From positions 1 through 40,940 of the forward strand of contig CAISER010000010.1 in the NCBI GenBank assembly GCA_903884375.1: a stretch of DNA of 40,940 nucleotides, given 5' to 3'. Positions 17,440-28,754 of this stretch are shown one piece after another; within the stretch, counting starts at the first letter, position 1, and each line of letters starts with the position of its first letter. Origin of the DNA: Candidatus Collierbacteria bacterium. GTDB lineage: Bacteria; Patescibacteriota; Microgenomatia; UBA1400; MFAQ01. Under the pieces are notes generated by a model. It did no database searches and was not told where the DNA came from. It saw only the letters and a list, made by a program, of their open reading frames with translations. The translations under genes were made by a program, and so were the position numbers.

Positions 17440-18486
17440 ATTCTTTTTGAACGAGGTTTCATTGAAACGGTAAGAATTTTCTTGGCAATCTTTTGGGCTA
17501 ATTACGAGTTTTTCAAACCGGTTAATAGCATCGATTAAAGAGGTGATTGTTTGTTCACAAAAAAATACACCGGTTTTGTTTTTGATTACAGTTTCTACTG
17601 CTCCTCCCTTTTCTAAAGCGATAACTGGTGTACCACAAGCTTGAGCTTCAATCGGAACTAAACCATAATCCTCTACCTGGGGAAAAATGACAGCCTTCGA
17701 ATGTCTATAAAATTTGATTAGTTCAGCATCATTAACTGTACCGATAAATTTGATTGTTTTTCCCGCAAGTTTTTTGAGTTTATTCATTTCTGATCCGGTA
17801 CCAACTACTATTAAGGATTTATTTAATTGATTAAAGGCCCTAATTGCCAAATCTACCTTCTTGTAAGGTACTAATCTACTAACAATTAGGTAGTTTTTTC
17901 TTTCATCTGCCGATATTAAATTCTTTGTGTAAAATTTATCATCAATAGATGGATAAATAACGGATGATTCGCGATGATAATATTTTTCTATTCTGGCTTT
18001 TACTTCATTAGAAATGGCAATATATTTATCAGGTCTTTTGGAAATGAGTAAATCTGTTGTTCTAAAATATTTGCCGAGCCATTTTGGAATAAGTTTAAAT
18101 TTTTTATCCGTTTTATATTCTTCTTCACCACTCCAAAAATACCTCGTTGGTGTAAGGCAATAACAAATATGAAGCTGTCTTGGATTAGTTATCACTGATT
18201 TTGCATCACTACTGGTAATACTAATGATCACGTCGTAATCTCGAAGATCCAACGACTCAAACGCCATCGGAGCAAGAGGAGAGAGCCACTCGTGTTTATT
18301 TCTCAAAAATGAAATTGTGTTTAAAAATGTTGGAATTACCCTGAAGCCATCTGCCCACGGTGTGGATTTTTTATCATAGACAAGAGTAAATAGTGGAGCC
18401 TCAGGAAATATTTTATGCAGTGTAAGTAGTACTCTTTCGGCACCTCCAAATTTATTGACTCGGTCATAGACAAGAGCTATCTTCAT
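17389..18486 (-). CDS. glycosyltransferase family 4
   Basis: MKIALVYDRVNKFGGAERVLLTL, EDYGLVPIEAQACGTPVIALEKGGAVET. ORF-track start (18540) moved to MKIALVYD, which overlaps the upstream gene by 4 nt. Confidence 0.92.
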   Translation of the reverse strand: MKIALVYDRVNKFGGAERVLLTLHKIFPEAPLFTLVYDKKSTPWADGFRVIPTFLNTISFLRNKHEWLSPLAPMAFESLDLRDYDVIISITSSDAKSVITNPRQLHICYCLTPTRYFWSGEEEYKTDKKFKLIPKWLGKYFRTTDLLISKRPDKYIAISNEVKARIEKYYHRESSVIYPSIDDKFYTKNLISADERKNYLIVSRLVPYKKVDLAIRAFNQLNKSLIVVGTGSEMNKLKKLAGKTIKFIGTVNDAELIKFYRHSKAVIFPQVEDYGLVPIEAQACGTPVIALEKGGAVETVIKNKTGVFFCEQTITSLIDAINRFEKLVISPKDCQENSYRFNETSFKKNLTDYLAHTTTKIFSAN

Positions 18487-19622
18487 ACGAGAAGAGTTTG
18501 TTTGTAGACAATAAGAGTTTCTTTGGCTAATTTTTTCCAAGAAAAATTTCTCGACTGAAGATATCCCCTGGTGGCCATTCTGGAGCGAAGTTCAGGATCT
18601 TTTAAAAATGATTCCAGACAAGAAACAAGATCGTCTGCATCATTTGGATTAAAGTAGAGTGCAGCATCACCATAAATTTCCGGCAAACAGCTGGTATTTG
18701 AAGATATTACCGGAAGTCCAACGCTCATAGCTTCTAAACCAGTGAGACCAAAACCTTCCATTTTACTTGGGTGAACTAAAGCAAATGCCAAACTATATAG
18801 TTTTGATACTTCACGGTCTTCTAAGAAACCTAATAGTTTTATCCAATTTTGTAAACCTTTTTCAATAATTTTTCGGTTGAGTCTTTCCCAAAAAACAGAA
18901 CGTGAACAAATAAGTGCCAATTGTAAATCTACTTCTTTATTTTTATTATGTTTTTCTAAAGCATTTACCAAAATATCGATGTTTTTATGAGGATAAACGC
19001 TTCCTGTATAGACAATAAATGGTTGAGTAAGGTGATATTTGTTAAAAATATCTACCTTCTCCTTATCTGTGAGTACAACTTCTTTAATAGATCCGCTTGA
19101 CGCTTCGTAGGTCACGGTAATCTTCTTTGGTGGCACATGAAGCCGTTTGGCGACATCTTCCTTAACGTAGTTTGATGGAACCAAAATATGATTGGCATGA
19201 TGGGCAATAAGATTAGTGAGAGCAAGATAACCAAAGCGTTTCAAATAATACAGCCATTGATTCCTGGTGGTGGTTTCAGGGCCTTTAGAATCGTGCTTAA
19301 TTAAATCATGTATTGTGATTATTAGCTTCCCTCCGTAGGCAATCGGAGCGTTGAAATGAGGAACGTGAAGCAGGTCAAGTTTTTCTTTGACAAAGATAAA
19401 AGGAAGAACAATTTGTTCGGCGACACTATAGATAGGTATATTGGTGATAACAACTTTGACTCTCTTTTTATTTTTAAATTCATCTGCATGAGAGGACTTC
19501 ATAAACAAAATATATTCATTCTTTTTATCTTGTTTTAAGATTTCATCCAATAAACGCATTACATACCGACCGAGTCCGGCGTGTTCCAAACCATATAGTC
19601 TTGCATCAATGCCAATACGCAT
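18483..19622 (-). CDS. glycosyltransferase family 4
   Basis: MRIGIDARLYGLEHAGLGRYVMRLL, YTGSVYPHKNIDILVNAL, HPSKMEGFGLTGLEAMSVGLPVISSNTSCLPEIYGDAALYF. Confidence 0.94.
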   Translation of the reverse strand: MRIGIDARLYGLEHAGLGRYVMRLLDEILKQDKKNEYILFMKSSHADEFKNKKRVKVVITNIPIYSVAEQIVLPFIFVKEKLDLLHVPHFNAPIAYGGKLIITIHDLIKHDSKGPETTTRNQWLYYLKRFGYLALTNLIAHHANHILVPSNYVKEDVAKRLHVPPKKITVTYEASSGSIKEVVLTDKEKVDIFNKYHLTQPFIVYTGSVYPHKNIDILVNALEKHNKNKEVDLQLALICSRSVFWERLNRKIIEKGLQNWIKLLGFLEDREVSKLYSLAFALVHPSKMEGFGLTGLEAMSVGLPVISSNTSCLPEIYGDAALYFNPNDADDLVSCLESFLKDPELRSRMATRGYLQSRNFSWKKLAKETLIVYKQTLLV

Positions 19623-20540
19623 TTATTTTCCTAATTGATACTTCAAAACTCTTAATTTCCCTTTGATGGCGATTCCTGCCAATACGAGTGCAGTAACAAA
19701 GAAAGGATAGCGTTTGCTGTAAAACTTTTTGTAAAAAATTCTCCAAGCATCTGCCGATGATTTTGCTACTCTAATTTTATTGGCTTTATCAGAAACAGCT
19801 GATTTGGCATTTTCTTTTCGTAGTCCGGAACTGGCTCCACGAAGATGCAGAGTGCTAACTTTGGGGTAGTAAATTATCTTGAAACCCGCTTCATTAATTC
19901 TAAAACAAAGATCGATGTCTTCTCCATAGAAAAAATAGGTTTCATCCCACATACCGATATCCATAAATAATTTCGTTGGCATCATCATGTATGAACCGGC
20001 AGCAACAGGAATTTGATGAATCTTATCAAGTTTTTGGAAGCCTAAATGATAACTGTTGAAAAATATTGAATTGGGGAATAATTTTGAAAGTCCCAAAAAT
20101 TTGGAAATTGAAGCCCAAGGTGTTGGATAGCCACGATGATTATCGAAATCGATTGTGCCATCTTTTAAATATAATTTAATCGTGATTGCACCAACTTTGG
20201 GGTGAGTTTTAAGATATTTTAACGGCTTAACTAAACTATAGCGTTTGACAACTGTATCAGAATTTAAGAACAAAACAAAACGGGAATCAGCAGCATTAAC
20301 GCCGACGTTATTGGCTTTTGCGAAACCAAGGTTTTCGGAATTTTTGATGGAGATGACGCCCGGATATTTTTTAGCAACCATATCCATGGAATCATCAACA
20401 GAAGCATTGTCGACGACAACTACCTGCAGTCCACCTTTAGGGGCATCAGCACGGTAAACAGATGCTAAACAATCATCCAATAATTGTCGAGTGTTGTAGT
20501 TGACGATAATTACAGCAAGTTCGTTTTTATATTTTTTCAT
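19623..20540 (-). CDS. glycosyltransferase family 2 (rhamnosyltransferase-like)
   Basis: [64 protein letters not shown]. Confidence 0.93.
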   Translation of the reverse strand: MKKYKNELAVIIVNYNTRQLLDDCLASVYRADAPKGGLQVVVVDNASVDDSMDMVAKKYPGVISIKNSENLGFAKANNVGVNAADSRFVLFLNSDTVVKRYSLVKPLKYLKTHPKVGAITIKLYLKDGTIDFDNHRGYPTPWASISKFLGLSKLFPNSIFFNSYHLGFQKLDKIHQIPVAAGSYMMMPTKLFMDIGMWDETYFFYGEDIDLCFRINEAGFKIIYYPKVSTLHLRGASSGLRKENAKSAVSDKANKIRVAKSSADAWRIFYKKFYSKRYPFFVTALVLAGIAIKGKLRVLKYQLGK

Positions 20541-21742
20541 TTTTTTCCTAGTTTTTGATAAATAGAATCGAGACTAACGGCAATTTTTCTCCAATCAAAG
20601 TTTTCTTCGACATGATTTCTAGTTGCGAGAGCTAGTTTTTCAGCTAACTTTGGTTCTTTGATGATTTTAATAATTAATTTGGCAATTTTTTCTGGAGTAT
20701 TGCCAATTAGAACATGGATATTATCTTTTACTTTCAAACCCTCTACACCAACTTTGGTAGAGACAATAGGTAACTGACTGGCCATAGCCGCTAGATTTTT
20801 TAGACGTGTACCCCCTGGCCCTTTAATGGTGGAGGCAAAGACAGATGAGTCATGATAAGCTTTGACGAGACTATCGACATCGTCTTCAGCTATCTCTGTT
20901 ACTGTCACGTTCTTTCTACCTATAGCACTTTGCTTGATATCATCTGTGATATGCTGACCTAAGATTAGTAGTTTTGATTTGGGTAGAGATTTTTGAACTA
21001 GAGGAAATACCTTTTTTATGAGTACATGAGCTGCTTCAATATTTTGCAACCACTTGAAGTTGCTCACAAAAAGAATGGTTTGGTCCTTAGAATCCCAGTC
21101 TGTTTTCTTTTTAAATAAATCAAGATTGACACCATTTGGAACTATCTCGACAGATAGATTTGGTTCGAGTTTGTTCATTTCGTTTTTGTCGGCAACTGAG
21201 ACGGCAATAACCTGACTGGCCTGACGCCAATAGAAACGTTCGGAGTGTTTGAGCTTCTCAACATCTATTTGAAGTAAGGGGCGGATAAACCAAGGAGCAG
21301 TTTCATTGACATAATGCTGATAAACAAGATACTCAATAGTTTGGTCAACCAAAATAGTAGGGATGGTCGTTTTAGGAAGACTCGGCATAACATAAAAGGT
21401 TTCAGCGTGGATTAAATCGTAGTTACCGGTTTCAAGCTCTTTTTTTACACCCTCTTTAACTCCTGGCGCTGAATTTCTAACAATGAGAAAGGGATCTCCG
21501 GAAAAACCAGTTCTCAAAATATTCTTAATTGTCCATGGTGTAGCACTTCTGGGGAATGTCATTACTTTCTTACAATACTTCAGAAGATGCTTAATATTTT
21601 CGTTTTCCTTTTCGTTTTTTATGAGCGAAACGAGGGTAATTTCATTATTTTTACAGAGATGTTTTAACAAATTTAATGTTCTTATTTGTCCTCCGGAAGA
21701 GTCTGGATATGGAAGATATGGGGTGAGCATTAATATTTTCAT
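20537..21742 (-). CDS. glycosyltransferase family 4
   Basis: [58 protein letters not shown]. Confidence 0.9.
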   Translation of the reverse strand: MKILMLTPYLPYPDSSGGQIRTLNLLKHLCKNNEITLVSLIKNEKENENIKHLLKYCKKVMTFPRSATPWTIKNILRTGFSGDPFLIVRNSAPGVKEGVKKELETGNYDLIHAETFYVMPSLPKTTIPTILVDQTIEYLVYQHYVNETAPWFIRPLLQIDVEKLKHSERFYWRQASQVIAVSVADKNEMNKLEPNLSVEIVPNGVNLDLFKKKTDWDSKDQTILFVSNFKWLQNIEAAHVLIKKVFPLVQKSLPKSKLLILGQHITDDIKQSAIGRKNVTVTEIAEDDVDSLVKAYHDSSVFASTIKGPGGTRLKNLAAMASQLPIVSTKVGVEGLKVKDNIHVLIGNTPEKIAKLIIKIIKEPKLAEKLALATRNHVEENFDWRKIAVSLDSIYQKLGKK

Positions 21743-23166
21743 TTATTTTTTGGAACTAATTTGATAATGATGTATTTGTCGTTTTTTTCAATTAAAGTAT
21801 ATTTACTTTCCACTTTTCTGGCTTCATCATCGTAACTGGTAGAAACATAGTATGTAGCTCCTTCGGCAATTTTTTTATCGGTATCATACTGTGTTGTCCA
21901 GCCATGTCGGTTGGTTTGATAAAGGAATGAGGGATCAGTTTGGTATGGCGCAATTACTTTAGCATCTTTGGGAGTAATTTCATCTATTCGTTTTCCTGCC
22001 TCAATCATATTCCAATCGTTGATGTTGAAAAATCCTCTAACCTCATACCAGCCAAAGGCCAAAGAAATGGTAATTAAGACAACTCCTAATCCACCTAAAA
22101 TTACTTTTTGAAAGATATTTTTCCCTAGGTCTATTAATTCGAAAAAACCAAGCGAAACCAGTAATGCTCCAACAGGCATAATTGGTAGCTGATAATAATC
22201 GTGAGTAACATTACCGGCAGCAAAAATGGTGAAATAAACCAATACACTGATAAGCCAAAATATTATCAACCAACCTTTTTTTGAACGTATTGAAGGTATC
22301 AAGCCAATAAAGAATAAAACAAAGCCTCCAGTGGCAAAAATTAAACGATTCATTCTGTCAAATATCAACCAACGGAAAAATGCTCCGGTAAAACGAATAT
22401 CGTATTTATTTAAAAGCCAAGAAGAGTAAAAAATACCTTCCGGGTGAAGAGAGGCATGATGCCTCCAAAGCAATAAAGGTATGACGGAAATAAGAGGAGA
22501 CAGATAAAACATCGGTTTTTTAAATAGAGAAAAACCATGATTGGCTATTACCCAGTAAATAAAGGGAATGAAAAGAAAAATCGCGTATGGTTTAACCAAT
22601 AAGGCTAAAGCATAAGTCAAAGAAAAAAGTATTCCTCTAACAAAGTTTGGTTTATCCACAAAAAGTAGTAGCAAATAGAATGACATAATTGAAAAACAAA
22701 TAAAGGTTGGATCCGGCATAATGACCCTTCCGTAATAAATGTTGTATGGAATAACCGCATAAAATAGAGCTGCTAAAGTGGCAACTTTCGTACTAAATAA
22801 TTTTTTGCCAATCAAATATAGAAAGAGGGTGCCAATCGTGGCAAAAATAATACTAACTAAACGAGCGTAGACAGTATTTATCCCTTTAAAGTGATAAATG
22901 AGGGCAACTATTGAGTTATAAAGCGGAAATTCATTTATAAAATAACGATTGGGATTGGGAAGCTGAGTTTCACTTAGGGCAGTAAAACTATCTGATTGAG
23001 GAAAAAGAATATTGTATCCGTCTTTAACAAAGTTTCTGGCGACAGCAGCTGTATCGGCTTGTCTATAGGAGTGATGGTCGGCTATGGGATTATCAATTTT
23101 GTATAGCCTTACCGTAAAACAGACTGCCATGATAATAACCGCAATAAGATAGTCGATTTTATGCAT
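21739..23166 (-). CDS. ArnT/PMT-like (GT39) membrane glycosyltransferase
   Basis: Multi-TM; HSYRQADTAAVARNF, NEFPLYNSIVALIY, MPDPTFICFSIMSFYLLLLF. Confidence 0.82.
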   Translation of the reverse strand: MHKIDYLIAVIIMAVCFTVRLYKIDNPIADHHSYRQADTAAVARNFVKDGYNILFPQSDSFTALSETQLPNPNRYFINEFPLYNSIVALIYHFKGINTVYARLVSIIFATIGTLFLYLIGKKLFSTKVATLAALFYAVIPYNIYYGRVIMPDPTFICFSIMSFYLLLLFVDKPNFVRGILFSLTYALALLVKPYAIFLFIPFIYWVIANHGFSLFKKPMFYLSPLISVIPLLLWRHHASLHPEGIFYSSWLLNKYDIRFTGAFFRWLIFDRMNRLIFATGGFVLFFIGLIPSIRSKKGWLIIFWLISVLVYFTIFAAGNVTHDYYQLPIMPVGALLVSLGFFELIDLGKNIFQKVILGGLGVVLITISLAFGWYEVRGFFNINDWNMIEAGKRIDEITPKDAKVIAPYQTDPSFLYQTNRHGWTTQYDTDKKIAEGATYYVSTSYDDEARKVESKYTLIEKNDKYIIIKLVPKNK

Positions 23167-24505
23167 GTTTGTCTTTTTTATTGATACTTAAGGCTAGTCC
23201 CATAAATGCCCAAAACAGAATAGCAATTTTACTTGATTCAAAGACATCAAGAAAAACAGCAGTTAATAGAAATGAAACAAAAATTCCGAGAGCCGAGGTT
23301 AAAAGGATTTTATTAAGACCTGTTTGATTTTTTAGAGTAGATATCAGTTTCTTAAATAGAGCCAAAAGAACCGATAAAAAAGCTAGTAATCCCAGTATTC
23401 CCGTCTCGCCTAAGGCTCTTAAGTAGTCATTGTCAGTTGCTAAGCCTAAAGTTGAGTATCCTGTACCCAATAACGGATTTTTGTAAAAAGAACGAAGCGA
23501 CATAGGCCACTCAACATCAAGTCTAATACTGGTAGATGTATCTTGCTGAAGAGCTCTTTTGACTTCGGTGGGAACTGCTGCGGGGGTTGCTGTAGGTGTA
23601 ATAACCTCCAGTGCATAAACTGGTTTGACTTGAGTTAATTGCGAAGTAAATATTTTGATGATGGATTGGAAACGTCCAATGAATTGAGGTGATGTGATAA
23701 TGAAAACAGACATAACAATACACAGAATAATTCCCATGAGAAAACGCTTGTAAAGAATACAAATCAGGATTACCGAGAGATACAGGCCAAGCAAACCGAT
23801 TCGCGATCCGGCTTGCATAAATAGCCAAAGAATGGCAGCAAAGAAAATTAGAACAGGAAGGCGTTTTATCCAATTTTTTATTGAACAAGCGATGGCCGTG
23901 AGAAAGGAAAGGATCATAATTAAATAAATTGCCAAATCATAGTGACCGGCAAAAGTGCTTGATAAAGGAACTCCGGGACGGAGCGTGAGAGCCATTCCCT
24001 TACTGGCCTCGGCGTCCATAGTTGAGATTACCGGAGCTTTGAAATAAATTTGCGCGAGTCCGTAGAGAAAAACACCGATGGCTGAGATAATGGTTAGCTC
24101 GAGAAAGTAACGCCTACAAGAAAATTCTTTGCTCATCCAATAAATAAGAAAAAAGATTGATAGATACTCAATGCGACGGAACAAATGAAGTAATCCGATA
24201 GAGGGAACAATATTTTTGGTTATTAAAATGGCGGAAAACAGAGATATTAAACCAATTAGAAAATAGATACCGATTTGAAAAGAAATTGGGGGAAATTTGA
24301 TTTTTTTGACAAATAATAATCTAAGGAAAAAGATTCCCCAAACAGCAGCAATAAGGAAATCTTCGGCTCTGATTTGAACATAGGAAAAAGGCACCGTAAA
24401 TAAAGGAAACTTCGGATAGAGAGGTATAAAAAGCAATACCGAAGCAAGGGCGTATTTAAGTAATGAGTCCAAGAGCTTGTGTGTATGCACTTCTGGCTTT
24501 TTCAT
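23159..24505 (-). CDS. O-antigen ligase/polymerase-like (Wzy/WaaL) membrane protein
   Basis: About 11 TMs; FMQAGSRIGLLGLYLS; large loop ending SFYKNPLLGTGYSTLGLATDNDYLRALGETGILGLLAFLS, typical of the Wzy_C family. Confidence 0.88.
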   Translation of the reverse strand: MKKPEVHTHKLLDSLLKYALASVLLFIPLYPKFPLFTVPFSYVQIRAEDFLIAAVWGIFFLRLLFVKKIKFPPISFQIGIYFLIGLISLFSAILITKNIVPSIGLLHLFRRIEYLSIFFLIYWMSKEFSCRRYFLELTIISAIGVFLYGLAQIYFKAPVISTMDAEASKGMALTLRPGVPLSSTFAGHYDLAIYLIMILSFLTAIACSIKNWIKRLPVLIFFAAILWLFMQAGSRIGLLGLYLSVILICILYKRFLMGIILCIVMSVFIITSPQFIGRFQSIIKIFTSQLTQVKPVYALEVITPTATPAAVPTEVKRALQQDTSTSIRLDVEWPMSLRSFYKNPLLGTGYSTLGLATDNDYLRALGETGILGLLAFLSVLLALFKKLISTLKNQTGLNKILLTSALGIFVSFLLTAVFLDVFESSKIAILFWAFMGLALSINKKDKHA

Positions 24506-25364
24506 CTCCTTTGATTATCCCAAATATTAATAGACGAAGCAATGAACCAATTAGAAAAAAGGCTTTAATGAAAGGAAGTTGCCATTTTGGCTTATGCTTT
24601 TTCCAAAAATAAAGCATATTTTTGACTTCACTGGTGAGAGCAAAAACGGAACCTCCGGAAGCTCCGCCGAGATGAATAATTGCAGGAGAAATTTGATAGA
24701 TAGTTTTATAGCCAAGTTTACGGAGCCGGAAACAGAGTTCCATTTCTTCGGTGTACATAAAAATATTTTCATCAAAACCACCAATTTCATCAAAAACTTT
24801 TTTAGGAATTATCATGAAAGCACCGGTAATCCAGTCCATTTGCTTGTTGCGGTCATAAGAAGCAAGTTGGGGATGAAACGAGGGAATTAATTTACCGATA
24901 AGAGGTAAGTCATCAATAAATAGTTGCCATGCGAGAACATTTCCAAAATTAGGGAAATGACCACCAGACGCCTGAATACTCTTATCGGCGTTTAATAATT
25001 TGCAGGAGAAAACTCCGCAATCAGGAATTTTCTTCATGTTCTCTAGAGATTCTTTGATCGCATTATCAATAACCAAAGTATCTGAGTTTAATAAAAGTAA
25101 ATACTCACCTCTGGCTTTTTTGACACCAAGATTGTTGGCTCTGCCGAAACCAAGATTGGCTTTGGCATCAACAAGGCTTACTTGGGAATATTTATTTTCC
25201 AAGTCCTTTATTCGTTCAAGCGAACCGTCTTTTGAGTCGTTATCAACGATAATGATTTCGTAGTCTATTCCTTTGGTGTGTTTAATCACCGATTTAATAC
25301 AATCAGTTAGGATTTCTCTAGTGTTATAAGAAATAATTATGATAGATAGGTCAAGTTTAGGCAT
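24456..25364 (-). CDS. glycosyltransferase family 2
   Basis: LSIIIISYNTREILTDCIKSV, IIVDNDSKDGS, NLGFGRANNLG, LLNSDTLV, MYTEEMELCFRLRK. Confidence 0.93.
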   Translation of the reverse strand: MPKLDLSIIIISYNTREILTDCIKSVIKHTKGIDYEIIIVDNDSKDGSLERIKDLENKYSQVSLVDAKANLGFGRANNLGVKKARGEYLLLLNSDTLVIDNAIKESLENMKKIPDCGVFSCKLLNADKSIQASGGHFPNFGNVLAWQLFIDDLPLIGKLIPSFHPQLASYDRNKQMDWITGAFMIIPKKVFDEIGGFDENIFMYTEEMELCFRLRKLGYKTIYQISPAIIHLGGASGGSVFALTSEVKNMLYFWKKHKPKWQLPFIKAFFLIGSLLRLLIFGIIKGDEKARSAYTQALGLIT

Positions 25365-25911
25365 TTTTTAGAGATTTTTTAAGAGAAAAATAAACTAGGA
25401 AGGTTGAGGGAAATATTAAACTCCAGATTAGTAGACGAGCCAAGATCGAAGAATCAACAGGCTTAAGAGTAACTTTACTGACATAGGGGATTCCTTTAAA
25501 TGAAATCATGGGGATTTCTTTTACCGGTCTTCCGGCATAACGAGGAGAATGAATTGGTTCCCATCCGTTTACAAACATTGAGCTTCTTAAGGGATAGACA
25601 ATTTCTTCAAGATAATAACTGTTGAGCTGATCTCTGACCATGGCAAATGATTCTTCCGGTCGATAATTTAAACGATATGAAGGGAGAGAAAATCCAAAGA
25701 TTTTCATGGAAAATTTTGACTGCATCTCCCCTATTACTTGTGAGCGATTTGAGTTAGTATAAAAACCTTTTTGTTCCGGATGCTGCCATGTGTCTCCCGG
25801 TTCATCGGAGCGAATAGCGTTTGATAGTTCGGGTGTTGCCGGTGTCGGTAAAATAAAATAGATTATCCCAAGAATATAAATTACACCAACGACAAGGTAT
25901 TTTAATTTCAT
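25357..25911 (-). CDS. hypothetical two-TM extracytoplasmic protein
   Basis: 184 aa, N-terminal TM, about 110-aa exported region, C-terminal TM ([18 protein letters not shown]); overlaps flanking genes by 4-8 nt, consistent with a translated operon member. Confidence 0.72.
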   Translation of the reverse strand: MKLKYLVVGVIYILGIIYFILPTPATPELSNAIRSDEPGDTWQHPEQKGFYTNSNRSQVIGEMQSKFSMKIFGFSLPSYRLNYRPEESFAMVRDQLNSYYLEEIVYPLRSSMFVNGWEPIHSPRYAGRPVKEIPMISFKGIPYVSKVTLKPVDSSILARLLIWSLIFPSTFLVYFSLKKSLKNA

Positions 25912-26543
25912 TGAAAAAGTCTGGCTCTGCCCAGTTTATAATTTTGAACTTTGAGTGGTCTTTCGCCAATCATTTTTGCGGGAACTCCACCTACAATGGT
26001 ATTTTCCGGAACATCTTTGGTAACTACAGCGCCACCGGCAATAACAGCACCCTTACCAATATTGACTCCCGGCATAATAATGACACGAGGACCAATAAAA
26101 ACATAATCTCCAATGGTGACCGGTTCTTCGGTTGCTCTGAAAGTTGGATCGGATAAATCGTGTTCCGAGTTATAAATCATGACTGACGAGGCGATGTCGA
26201 CTTGTTTACCTATGGTAATTTTGGCTCGGCCATCAAGAAAAGCATGGTCGCCGATTATTGTGCCCTCCCCGATTTCGATATTTTTGGGAAGAAAAAATCT
26301 TGCACCCATGTGGAAAGTTGAACCCTTTCCCATTTTGATACCAGAAAGTCGGTAAAAAAAGTTTCGGAAGCCATGAAACGGGATATGTCCAACACAGGTA
26401 AGTTTCAATAACCAGAGATCAAGAAAAAAACTGCTGAAACGGTTGGTAATTTTTCCCATAGCTTTGACTGTTGCTAGTTTATTGCCATCTTTATCGACAA
26501 ATTGTATTCCTTCTGATGAAATATTGAGATTACTTAATTTCAT
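25908..26543 (-). CDS. hexapeptide-repeat acyltransferase (LbH)
   Basis: [37 protein letters not shown]...[51 protein letters not shown]. Confidence 0.95.
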   Translation of the reverse strand: MKLSNLNISSEGIQFVDKDGNKLATVKAMGKITNRFSSFFLDLWLLKLTCVGHIPFHGFRNFFYRLSGIKMGKGSTFHMGARFFLPKNIEIGEGTIIGDHAFLDGRAKITIGKQVDIASSVMIYNSEHDLSDPTFRATEEPVTIGDYVFIGPRVIIMPGVNIGKGAVIAGGAVVTKDVPENTIVGGVPAKMIGERPLKVQNYKLGRARLFQ

Positions 26544-27655
26544 ACTGTTTTTAGAATATTTAAAATCTTTTGGGCAGAGATATCCCAGTCAAAACGCTTG
26601 GTATTTTCTTTCCCCTCTTTTATTAGTTTAAGCCTTTCGCTAATAGAAAGTGCAAGTACTTTTTCGAGAGATTCTTTAATACTGTCTACAGACATTGGGT
26701 CTTCTATATATATTGCTGACTCTCCAGCAACTTCAGGAAGACTACTAACCCTTGAAACAACTATCGGAGTCCCAACTGCTTGGGCTTCAACAACTGGCAT
26801 ACCAAAACCCTCATAAAGGCTGGGAAGAACGAAGGCGCGACTTCCTTTTATGAGTGCCGGTAGGTCATCATTGGGAGCAAATCCGGTAAAAATGACGCGA
26901 TTATCAATACCGAGCGATTTTGATTGTTCCAGTATTTGATCATAGAGCCAACCCTTTTTGCCACAGATAACGAGCTTGAGTTGAGGTTTGTCCAATTTAG
27001 CAAAGGCATCTATCAGACGAGTAATATTTTTTCGCGGTTGAAGGGTTCCCCAGTAAAGTAAATAACTACCGGAAATGCCATATTTTTTCTTTACCGAAAC
27101 AATCTTGGTTTTAGGAACCTTTCCATGATAAACATCTTTATCGAAAGCCGGATAAACTACTTCGATTTTCTCCGGAGGGGTATGGTAGAGTTTGACAATT
27201 TCATTTTTGGAAAACTCGGATATAGTAAGAACCTTTTTAGCTTTTTTTACGGATAAAGGAGTCCATTTTTTTAATTGATTGATGTCGTAATCGGTAAAGT
27301 ATTCTGTACCGAATCGTTCAAAACTCATGTCCATGAGGTAAATGACGGTTTTGGTGGGAGTAAAAAGAGGTGTGTAGTGGCTGGGAGAAAAAATAACATC
27401 AATTTTTGGTTTACCCAACCACAATCTTTTGGTGAGAGAGGTAAGAACCCAGGCTTTTTTCGACCCAAAAATTTCATATATTAATTTTTCGTTTCCTACC
27501 GGCATATCCGGAAGCGGTCTATCTTTTCCCAGGGCATAAAGTTTATCTTCTTCGGAAATATGTTTGACTAAATGTTGAAAAATATTGAAAGCAACTTGAT
27601 TAACACCAACTCTTTGGGGAATATTTGCTTCATTAATGTCAAAACCGATATTCAT
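26540..27655 (-). CDS. glycosyltransferase family 4
   Basis: [65 protein letters not shown]. Confidence 0.95.
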   Translation of the reverse strand: MNIGFDINEANIPQRVGVNQVAFNIFQHLVKHISEEDKLYALGKDRPLPDMPVGNEKLIYEIFGSKKAWVLTSLTKRLWLGKPKIDVIFSPSHYTPLFTPTKTVIYLMDMSFERFGTEYFTDYDINQLKKWTPLSVKKAKKVLTISEFSKNEIVKLYHTPPEKIEVVYPAFDKDVYHGKVPKTKIVSVKKKYGISGSYLLYWGTLQPRKNITRLIDAFAKLDKPQLKLVICGKKGWLYDQILEQSKSLGIDNRVIFTGFAPNDDLPALIKGSRAFVLPSLYEGFGMPVVEAQAVGTPIVVSRVSSLPEVAGESAIYIEDPMSVDSIKESLEKVLALSISERLKLIKEGKENTKRFDWDISAQKILNILKTV

Positions 27656-27656
27656 A

Positions 27657-28754
27657 TTATATTTTTTTTGAGAGAACTTCTTGGTAAACTCTATGAGTTT
27701 CTATTGCAGTCTTTTCCCAGGTAAATTTTGATGCTTGGGCAAGGCTTTTTTCTTTGAGTTTGCTTCTATTTTGGATAGCCTCAATTATACCAGCCGCGAT
27801 CGATTCCACACTTTCTGGATCAAAAAGAACACCCGCTCCTCCAACAACCTCAGGAAGGCTGCTAATGTCGCTAACAGCTACGGGCGCACCACAAGCCATA
27901 GCTTGGAGAGGGGAAAGACCAAACCCTTCGTAGATGCTGGGCAGTACGAAGGCTTGGCAGCCTGAGTAAAGCCCGGGAAGATCGGAGTCGGGAATGTATC
28001 CCGGCATAGAAACGCCTTCGATTGTCTCGGGAATATCACCCCAGCCAGTTCGACCTCCAATGATTAGCTGGAGATTCGGATAAGTTTCTTTAACGATCTT
28101 AAAAGCTTTGATAAGCTTGGCCTGATTTTTCCTTGGCTCAAGAGTAGAAAGAGTAAAAATAAAATTTTCATTTACTTTGTAACGTTTTTTAATAATTTCT
28201 TGAATATCGATTGATTGAGGACAGTATCTCTCCTCTACCCCCTCGGGAATGACCACAATTTTATCTTCCGGAATTTTTAAAATAGAAACTAGATCTTCTT
28301 TGGTTGACTGACTGACCGCAATTATTTTTTCCGATTCGCGCATTACCCAGGCTAGGCGTTTTTTGTGAGTGTTTCTGATTGACTCCGTAGTTGTCTGAGG
28401 AAATTTAAAAGGAATTAAATCATGAACCGTGGTTACTTTTGGTAGACGTGATGGTGGCTCGGTCCAGTCTGATGTATGAATAATATCGACTTGACCAATA
28501 AGTTTTTCGACCGGAAGAACATGAAGAGAGTTCCAAATTAAATCCATAAAGGTGGGTGGAAAGGGGAAAATTTTTGGGAAGCCTTTTATTTTTTTGGCTA
28601 GTATGGTTAGCTCATTTCTGCGTCTTAATGAACCACCAAAAAGAATATATTGGTCGTCCGGAAAGAGCTTAACAAGAGAAGTAGCTAAGTTTTTAGTATA
28701 AACAGAGACACCGGTGCCATAAATGGCCTGAGATATATCAATGGCGATTTTCAT
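27657..28754 (-). CDS. glycosyltransferase family 4
   Basis: TLSTLEPRKNQAKLIKAFKIV, LPSIYEGFGLSPLQAMACGAPVAVSDISSLPEVVGGAGVLFDPES. Confidence 0.95.
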   Translation of the reverse strand: MKIAIDISQAIYGTGVSVYTKNLATSLVKLFPDDQYILFGGSLRRRNELTILAKKIKGFPKIFPFPPTFMDLIWNSLHVLPVEKLIGQVDIIHTSDWTEPPSRLPKVTTVHDLIPFKFPQTTTESIRNTHKKRLAWVMRESEKIIAVSQSTKEDLVSILKIPEDKIVVIPEGVEERYCPQSIDIQEIIKKRYKVNENFIFTLSTLEPRKNQAKLIKAFKIVKETYPNLQLIIGGRTGWGDIPETIEGVSMPGYIPDSDLPGLYSGCQAFVLPSIYEGFGLSPLQAMACGAPVAVSDISSLPEVVGGAGVLFDPESVESIAAGIIEAIQNRSKLKEKSLAQASKFTWEKTAIETHRVYQEVLSKKI

